This document shows positions 25,701 to 29,817 of a DNA stretch of 29,817 nucleotides, piece after piece (position 1 is the first letter of the stretch; each line of letters starts with the position of its first letter). Position numbers and translations under genes: made by a program. A model generated the notes under the pieces. The model did no database searches, was not told where the DNA came from, and saw only the letters and a list, made by a program, of their open reading frames with translations. The stretch is from Candidatus Tenebribacter mawsonii (lineage in GTDB: Bacteria; Cloacimonadota; Cloacimonadia; Cloacimonadales; TCS61). The stretch covers positions 1 to 29,817 of the forward strand of contig JAVCCD010000153.1 of NCBI GenBank assembly GCA_030765665.1, given 5' to 3'.

Positions 25701-28006
25701 TTGTTAATCCTACGTTGGGAGTTGGAGTAAATTATAATGCACTTAAAGCTGATTGGTCTTTATTATCTAATTCAATGTGTATCAATCGTGGCATACCAGA
25801 TACAACAGGTTTATATCTGCCAGAATTTGATCTGATGGGAAACCCAAGAGTTTTTCAAGGAATTACTCCAAGAATTGATATAGGTTCCTATGAATTCCAA
25901 GGTGAACCAGATCAAATCCCAGATATTTATGCTTACCCACGCAGCTTCGATTTTTATCTGTGTTCAATTGATAGTTTCTCATTAGAGAAAAGCTTCACAA
26001 TTTCAAATATCGGTTTTGTTGATCTGGAAATATTTTCAATAACAGCACCAGAATGCTTCCTAATAAAAAGAGAAAACGATACAGAATATAGTTCTACTAT
26101 CGAACAATTTACAATAGAAGCAGATAGCACTGAAACCATTAAGATAATTTTTAATCCCAATTCTGCGCTTATTTATTCTGATAATATTTTAATAACCTCT
26201 AATGATCCTGACGAAAATATAGTCACGGTTGGAGTTACCGGAATTGGTGATATTTATCCGGTTGTTTATGGTAACATTTCAGAGGATACAACTTGGGATT
26301 CTGAGATCGTAAAAGTAACAGGCAATATTACAGTAGAAGATGGTAAAACATTAGTTATTACTCCAGGTACAACAATTAAATTTATGAATAGATATCAACT
26401 TGATGTTCAAGGAAGGATTTTAGCTGAAGGAACTGAGCAGGATTCAATTAGATTTACTTCAAAAAATTTAGATTCTTGGTGGAATGGGATTGAATTTGTC
26501 AATACACCTACAACAAATGATTCTTCTAAGTTTAGTTATTGTCATTTTTCCAGGTCATATCATACGCGTGGTGGTGCATTTCAAATTTGGGATTTCGATA
26601 AAGTTAAGTTAAATTTTTGCACCTTTATAAATAATAAGGCAGCAAATCATGGTGGAGCTATATATGCAAGGTATTGTGATATATCAATATCAAATTCTCA
26701 ATTTATAGCAAATGAAGCACTAGCTGATTGGGACTACATGTGGAGTTGTCCAGGTTATGGGGCGGGACTGTATATTGCCAACTCAAGTGTTGAGTTAATA
26801 AATTGTATAATAAGAAACAATCACGCACACGATGCTGATGATTATCCAGATGGTGGTGGAATATATTCCTATAATTCAGATTTGAAACTAATTAATTCTC
26901 AACTATATGAAAACTATAGTTATAATGGTCAGGCAATTTATTTAGGCCGATCAAATCTTGTTATGTATAATTCTATTATTTCTCAGCATGACTTGTATAA
27001 TGGTAATGGTAATGCAATATTGGCTTCAGACTCAACAAATATTTCTTTAATAAATACAGTAATATATAATAATACAGGTAATAATGTAAGGTTTAGTTCT
27101 GGAGGTGTATCAAATTCGTTCTACTCGGATTATTCTTGTATTGAAGGTGGAGAAAATAGTATCATACACGTATATAATGGTGCAGTTTACTGGGAAGAAA
27201 ATAATATCGAAGATGACCCTCTTTTCGTTGATCCTGAAATTGGTGATTTTCATCTTCAGTCAGGTTCACCATGCATAAATGCAGGAACTCCATCTGGTTG
27301 GATTGTGCCAATGTTGAATCAGCCAATAAATGAGATTTTGGAATATGATAGTGCAGATAATAATTATGATATTGGTTGTTATGAATATCGGGAGCTTATG
27401 CTAAATATTGATGATATTGATTTTGGTGAAGTCTCTTATGGATTACTTTCTGAGGCTGTTTTAGTAACAATTACAAATATAAGCGAAGAAGATATTCTTA
27501 TAACAAGCATAGAAGCATCCGATCATTTCCTTATAAAAAAAGACATGGGAGATAATTATAAACACTTAATTAATCAAATAGATTTACCTGCTAATTCGGA
27601 TGTTACTTTCTGGGTTGCTTGTAGACCTCTTTATCATGGATTAGTGGACGGAGAAATTTCCATTTATTCCGACGCAATTCCGTCAATAGAAGTAATTACT
27701 GTTTCAGCTAGTGTTAATCTCATTAATGTTCCCAAACTTTTCAACAACTTTCCAAATCCTTTTAATCCTGAAACTACAATTAAGTTTTCAATTCCACAAG
27801 AGAGTAAAGTTAAATTAATAGTTTATAATCTAAAAGGTCAAAAAGTAAAATCACTTGTAGATGCAACTTGTGAAATTGGTATAAACACAGCTATCTGGGA
27901 TGGAACAAATAATTTTGGAAATAAGGTAGGAACAGGTGTTTATTTTTATAAGCTAGATGTGGATGGTAAAACAATTAAAACCAAGAAGATGCTTCTCTTA
28001 AAATGA
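22766..28006 (+). CDS. Giant secreted beta-helix/PKD protein with T9SS-type sorting domain
   Basis: A 1746-residue surface or secreted protein with a signal peptide (about 1-19). Its order is: beta-helix module 1 (about 30-460), two PKD domains (about 462-541 and 545-625; both contain WEWDFENDG), beta-helix module 2 (about 640-1055), a HYDIN/ASPM-like Ig domain (about 1061-1161), beta-helix module 3 (about 1170-1540), a second HYDIN-like domain (about 1545-1648), and a sorting domain (about 1657-1746: NFPNPFNPETTIKF, YNLKGQKVKSL, TKKMLLLK). Each helix module opens with the same text (PG..I.F..HY, then QGR.LA.GTEQDSI, then NTP.TNDSSK) and continues with turns carrying YGGGI. It is probably a glycan-binding, glycan-degrading or adhesive protein; no catalytic site was identified. 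The gene overlaps the SLOG gene by four bases. Confidence 0.85.
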   Translation: MKRLLLNLILFLCSTLLFSQTTIPAGDVSGNWSVSGSPYLIEGEIYIPDGQTLSIEPGCLIEFQGHYKFNVQGRLLAEGTEQDSIVFTVVDPDIGWNGIRFDNTPATNDSSKIVYCIIINGIAEGYPPDLRGGAIYVNSFSKLNIADSRFENNQAIDAQPVGGGGIEKGSGGAICIKNSSHITIKRTLFIMNEGHYGGSIFCSESQISISHCSFIGNNGIFNGGGISTWEASVEVTNCIFYNNSSQYGGGINFDYQLDSAIINCIFSNNSSQYGGAIYSNSSNNGYITNNLLCNNFAEYGGGICCLSFNGYITNCTIAFNEAQYGGGICFGNYSNPSVLNTIIYDNYSTVSGDQIYLQENPTFGYCFVEEGISGFGGNSSYNAQNYQNCIEANPMFVQPSVGYGLSTNGLLSDFSLNTYSLCIEAGDPETDLSLLPLFDIAGNQRLLFNYVDVGAYEYTSYYADFIADPQSGDVPLTVQFYDESVGVPTFWEWDFENDGTIDSYEQNPIYTYGQHGNYSVSLTSGNNSYNDTMTKQEYINVNYTIIPQFSANILFGFAPLTIDFIDESYGNIISWEWDFENDGFIDSYLQNPTWEYTEHGVYSVALKIFDGQIEDTLIIEDYITILPDNELGGVITDNLVLEADTVNVIGEVTVLDGITLTINPGVTLLFQDHYKLNIQGRLLAVGTEQDSIKFTIADTTGFSNFAIPDGGWHGVRFDNTPATNDSSKIVYCHFEYGKAVSNNWIERSGGAIFIDDFSKVLISYSTLINNYAEDYGGAIYDAGGIKIENSRISNNISDDWGGGIYSNGYPSGKYTNLIVSYNSASSGGGLYIGNYPEIISCIITNNQTDGVYIDESSPKIINSIICNNEGNGIYIFEVGWEESNPKITNCTITNNDAYGIKYHYYEEWWEPENDRNNNKRNITVTPLGNRSITVKNNLLSGNASGSVYADGPASLTYCSFSDDLPSFAGIGCISTESHFVNPTLGVGVNYNALKADWSLLSNSMCINRGIPDTTGLYLPEFDLMGNPRVFQGITPRIDIGSYEFQGEPDQIPDIYAYPRSFDFYLCSIDSFSLEKSFTISNIGFVDLEIFSITAPECFLIKRENDTEYSSTIEQFTIEADSTETIKIIFNPNSALIYSDNILITSNDPDENIVTVGVTGIGDIYPVVYGNISEDTTWDSEIVKVTGNITVEDGKTLVITPGTTIKFMNRYQLDVQGRILAEGTEQDSIRFTSKNLDSWWNGIEFVNTPTTNDSSKFSYCHFSRSYHTRGGAFQIWDFDKVKLNFCTFINNKAANHGGAIYARYCDISISNSQFIANEALADWDYMWSCPGYGAGLYIANSSVELINCIIRNNHAHDADDYPDGGGIYSYNSDLKLINSQLYENYSYNGQAIYLGRSNLVMYNSIISQHDLYNGNGNAILASDSTNISLINTVIYNNTGNNVRFSSGGVSNSFYSDYSCIEGGENSIIHVYNGAVYWEENNIEDDPLFVDPEIGDFHLQSGSPCINAGTPSGWIVPMLNQPINEILEYDSADNNYDIGCYEYRELMLNIDDIDFGEVSYGLLSEAVLVTITNISEEDILITSIEASDHFLIKKDMGDNYKHLINQIDLPANSDVTFWVACRPLYHGLVDGEISIYSDAIPSIEVITVSASVNLINVPKLFNNFPNPFNPETTIKFSIPQESKVKLIVYNLKGQKVKSLVDATCEIGINTAIWDGTNNFGNKVGTGVYFYKLDVDGKTIKTKKMLLLK
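22900..26545 (+). repeat. Three diverged copies of a beta-helix lead-in module
   Basis: Inside the giant gene, three DNA segments code for the same lead-in text: about 22900-23115, 24718-24963 and 26322-26545. Copies 1 and 2 are close even at DNA level; for example GACAATACTCCAGC occurs in both (near 23069 and 24917). Copy 3 is more diverged. The spacing is about 1.6-1.8 kb. This points to internal duplication of a whole module followed by drift, or to later exchange between copies 1 and 2. Confidence 0.75.
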
Positions 28007-28350
28007 AACTAGCAGTTATCGGCACTAAAAAATTCACTGATTATATTTTTCTTTCATCTATCCTGAAAAAGATTCCAAATATAGAAATAATCATCAGCGG
28101 TGGAGCAATAGGGACTGATACCCTTGCTAAACAATTTGCCATTCAAAATAATATAGAATTGAAAGAATTTCCTCCCGATTATAAAAAATTTGGTGACAAG
28201 GCAAAACACATTCGTGATAAATTGATCGCAAAAGAATGTGATGAGTTAATTGCTTTTTGGGATGGTGAATGTGATGGAACAAAATACACAATTGATTATG
28301 CAGAACAGCTTGGAAAAACAATTGAGATAATTCAGGTTATAAATAATTAA
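28003..28350 (+). CDS. Small SLOG-fold protein (DUF2493-like)
   Basis: A 115-residue single-domain protein with the SLOG/DUF2493 (YAcAr) pattern: a first strand with IGTKKFTD, a nucleotide-binding-like loop SGGAIGTDTLAKQFA, then FGDKAKHIRDKLIAKECDELIAFWDG with the matching GECDGTKYTIDYA. SLOG domains bind nucleotides or nucleotide derivatives and occur as sensors in several bacterial conflict systems, and as stand-alone proteins of unknown role. It is related to but much smaller than DprA. It starts on an ATGA overlap with the giant secreted-protein gene. Its stop codon shares one base with the start of the hydrolase gene, so these two are probably made together. Confidence 0.82.
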   Translation: MKLAVIGTKKFTDYIFLSSILKKIPNIEIIISGGAIGTDTLAKQFAIQNNIELKEFPPDYKKFGDKAKHIRDKLIAKECDELIAFWDGECDGTKYTIDYAEQLGKTIEIIQVINN

Positions 28351-29300
28351 TGAAAAACGTAATAATAGGAATACACGGTTTAAAGAACAAGCCAAACAAA
28401 GATATCCTGGAAAATTGGTGGAAAAAATCTATTATTGATGGTCTTAAAAATATTGGCAGGCATAATATTGAGTTTGAATTTGAACTTGTTTATTGGGCAG
28501 ATCTTGAATATGCCAAACCACTTGATCTAGAAATATCAGATTCTAAAGATCCTCTTTTTATCCAGCATCCATACACCTCTATTTGTAGACCTGAAGTATC
28601 TGAGAAAGAATCGAGAGTTAAAAAGAAGATCCTTGATACTATTGAAGAAGGTTTAGATAAATTAATTCTGCAGGAAAAAAAAATTAGTGGAATTGAAAAA
28701 ATAGTAGATTCCACAATAAGAAGAATGTTTACAGATCTCGATATATATTATCACGGTTTTTGCAAAGTTGATAAAAACCATATTGCCAAGCATACTTTTA
28801 GAAGCAGATTATTAGAAGTTCTGCAAAAATATCAACACGACCGAATAATGTTAATTGGACACTCGATGGGGTCAATTATTTCATATGATACTCTCTTTGA
28901 GAATGTTTTTGAATTGAAAGTAGATACTTTTGTTACTGTTGGATCTCCACTTGGTTTTCCGCTGATCATCAAAAAAATATTAATGGAGCAGAAATTAGAA
29001 ATAAATGTAAATGCAAAACCTCCAACTCCGGATAACATAATGACAAGCTGGTATAACTTTTCTGACTTGGATGACAAAATTACATTTAATTATGATCTTG
29101 CTGATGATTATTTACCAAATTTGCATAGTATTAAGCCGGTTGATGTTATCATCAATAACACATATGAATATAATGGACAAAAAAATCCCCACAAGGTTTA
29201 TGGTTATCTCCAAAATGAAGCAGTAGCAAATATTATAGATGGTTTTTTAGCAAAACCGACGTCGCTCATCGCAAGATTTTTAAAGATGGTCAGATTATGA
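28350..29300 (+). CDS. Cytosolic alpha/beta hydrolase (putative lipase/esterase)
   Basis: The 316-residue protein has no signal peptide. It opens with the first-strand motif IIGIHGLKNKP. The nucleophile elbow is GHSMGS, with S172; possible acid residues lie in FSDLDDKI, and a possible catalytic histidine is H281 (NPHKVYGYLQ). The N-terminal half has an unusual polar insertion (about residues 60-140, with ISDSKDPLF and a charged helix). The fold resembles lipase/serine esterase-like hydrolases acting on lipids or acyl esters, but the substrate is unknown. It lies immediately after the SLOG gene (one-base overlap) and overlaps the TPR gene by four bases (ATGA). Confidence 0.75.
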   Translation: MKNVIIGIHGLKNKPNKDILENWWKKSIIDGLKNIGRHNIEFEFELVYWADLEYAKPLDLEISDSKDPLFIQHPYTSICRPEVSEKESRVKKKILDTIEEGLDKLILQEKKISGIEKIVDSTIRRMFTDLDIYYHGFCKVDKNHIAKHTFRSRLLEVLQKYQHDRIMLIGHSMGSIISYDTLFENVFELKVDTFVTVGSPLGFPLIIKKILMEQKLEINVNAKPPTPDNIMTSWYNFSDLDDKITFNYDLADDYLPNLHSIKPVDVIINNTYEYNGQKNPHKVYGYLQNEAVANIIDGFLAKPTSLIARFLKMVRL

Positions 29301-29817
29301 AGCAGGATTTCGTGCTCTTACTCATGCTTTTGATAACAACATTACTTTTTGCTCAGACTGCGGAGATAGACAGTTTGAGAGCCGTGATAGAACAAACAAC
29401 AGGGATAGCATCAGTAGATGCCATCAATCAATTATCCAAAGTTTACTGGCAGGTAGATCTTGAACTTTCAATTGAAAACGGTAACATAGCCTTAGAACTT
29501 TCACAAAAGCTAAAATACAAAAAAGGTGAAGCCGAAGCGATAAAAAATATTGGTGGAGCCTACTACTTTCTTGGTGAATTTGATATCGCTGTTGAACATT
29601 TTATCGAATCTTTAGAGTTGCGAGAAGAAATTGGTAACAAAACTGATATAATTAATGCTCTGAATAATTTAGGTATTGTGCAGGAAAGCTTGAACAACCA
29701 TGAACAAGCACTATATTACTATTTGGAATCAATGGATATTGAATCTGAAATAGGTAATAAAGATGGGATAGCTGGCTCATTAAACAATATTGGTATGGTT
29801 TATGAAAATTTATCTGA
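29297..29817 (+). CDS. TPR-repeat protein, cut by window end (partial)
   Basis: The reading frame is open from an ATG at 29297 to the end of the window (173 complete codons). It starts with a signal peptide or membrane anchor (about residues 1-20, ending LLFAQ). After residue 70 there are tetratricopeptide repeats in 40-residue register: EAEAIKNIGGAYYFLGEFD, then ALNNLGIVQESLNNHEQAL, then SLNNIGMVYENL, each linked by EIGNK. The ATG overlaps the hydrolase stop. In related bacteria such N-terminal TPR arrays often lead to a sensor kinase, an adenylate/guanylate cyclase or an HTH output domain. Here the output lies beyond the window and cannot be named. Confidence 0.8.
   Translation, partial: MKQDFVLLLMLLITTLLFAQTAEIDSLRAVIEQTTGIASVDAINQLSKVYWQVDLELSIENGNIALELSQKLKYKKGEAEAIKNIGGAYYFLGEFDIAVEHFIESLELREEIGNKTDIINALNNLGIVQESLNNHEQALYYYLESMDIESEIGNKDGIAGSLNNIGMVYENLS

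Noticed and set aside
28003..28350. DprA/Smf DNA-uptake protein
   Set aside because: It has only the small DUF2493-like SLOG core; the length and the missing DprA-specific parts argue against it.

Overview
The window looks like chromosomal DNA of an AT-rich (about one third G+C by eye), diderm bacterium of the FCB/candidate-phyla side of the tree. The best guess is Cloacimonadota (WWE1) or a close relative. Three things suggest this: secreted proteins that end in a T9SS-like 'PNPFNP' sorting domain, outer-membrane biogenesis genes (LptE, LolA), and a Na+-type F-ATP synthase. The taxon is an inference; no rRNA or tRNA gene is visible.

Layout: (1) 1-1139 holds two hairpin repeats, a decayed gene for a secreted beta-helix protein (internal deletion plus frameshift), and a degenerate palindromic repeat. 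(2) 1140-4487 is a chromosome-maintenance and shape block: rsmG, parA, parB, an M23 peptidase and a bactofilin. A near-perfect parS site for the ParA/ParB pair lies at 13617-13632. (3) 4459-12344 is a complete F1Fo ATP synthase operon, atpZ-I-B-E1-E2-F-H-A-G-D-C, closed by an intrinsic terminator. It encodes two different rotor subunits: a triple-hairpin c protein that keeps only one of three ion-binding carboxylates, and a normal single-hairpin c with a Na+-type site. (4) 12399-14303 holds a DUF4015-like lipoprotein and, convergent to it, an HTH/PTS-EIIA fusion; parS fills the gap between them. (5) 14419-20660 is a run of envelope and housekeeping genes: lptE, a RluB-type pseudouridine synthase, a divergent YchF-like GTPase, ftsK, lolA and a mannose-1-phosphate guanylyltransferase. 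(6) 20694-29817 starts with two secreted T9SS-type proteins of 687 and 1746 residues. These are followed, with overlapping start/stop codons, by a small SLOG (DUF2493-like) protein, an alpha/beta hydrolase and a TPR protein cut by the window end.

How it fits together: ParAB-parS, FtsK and the bactofilin/M23 pair would handle chromosome segregation and cell shape. LptE, LolA and the sugar-nucleotide enzyme serve the outer membrane and surface glycans. The ATP synthase couples ATP to an ion gradient, probably Na+, with an unusual mixed rotor. The most unusual items are the mixed c-ring, parS placed between two convergent stop codons, the parB-M23-bactofilin chain, and the SLOG/hydrolase cassette coupled to a giant secreted protein. 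No CRISPR array, insertion sequence or phage gene was seen. No stretch longer than 300 bases lacks a gene or gene remnant.
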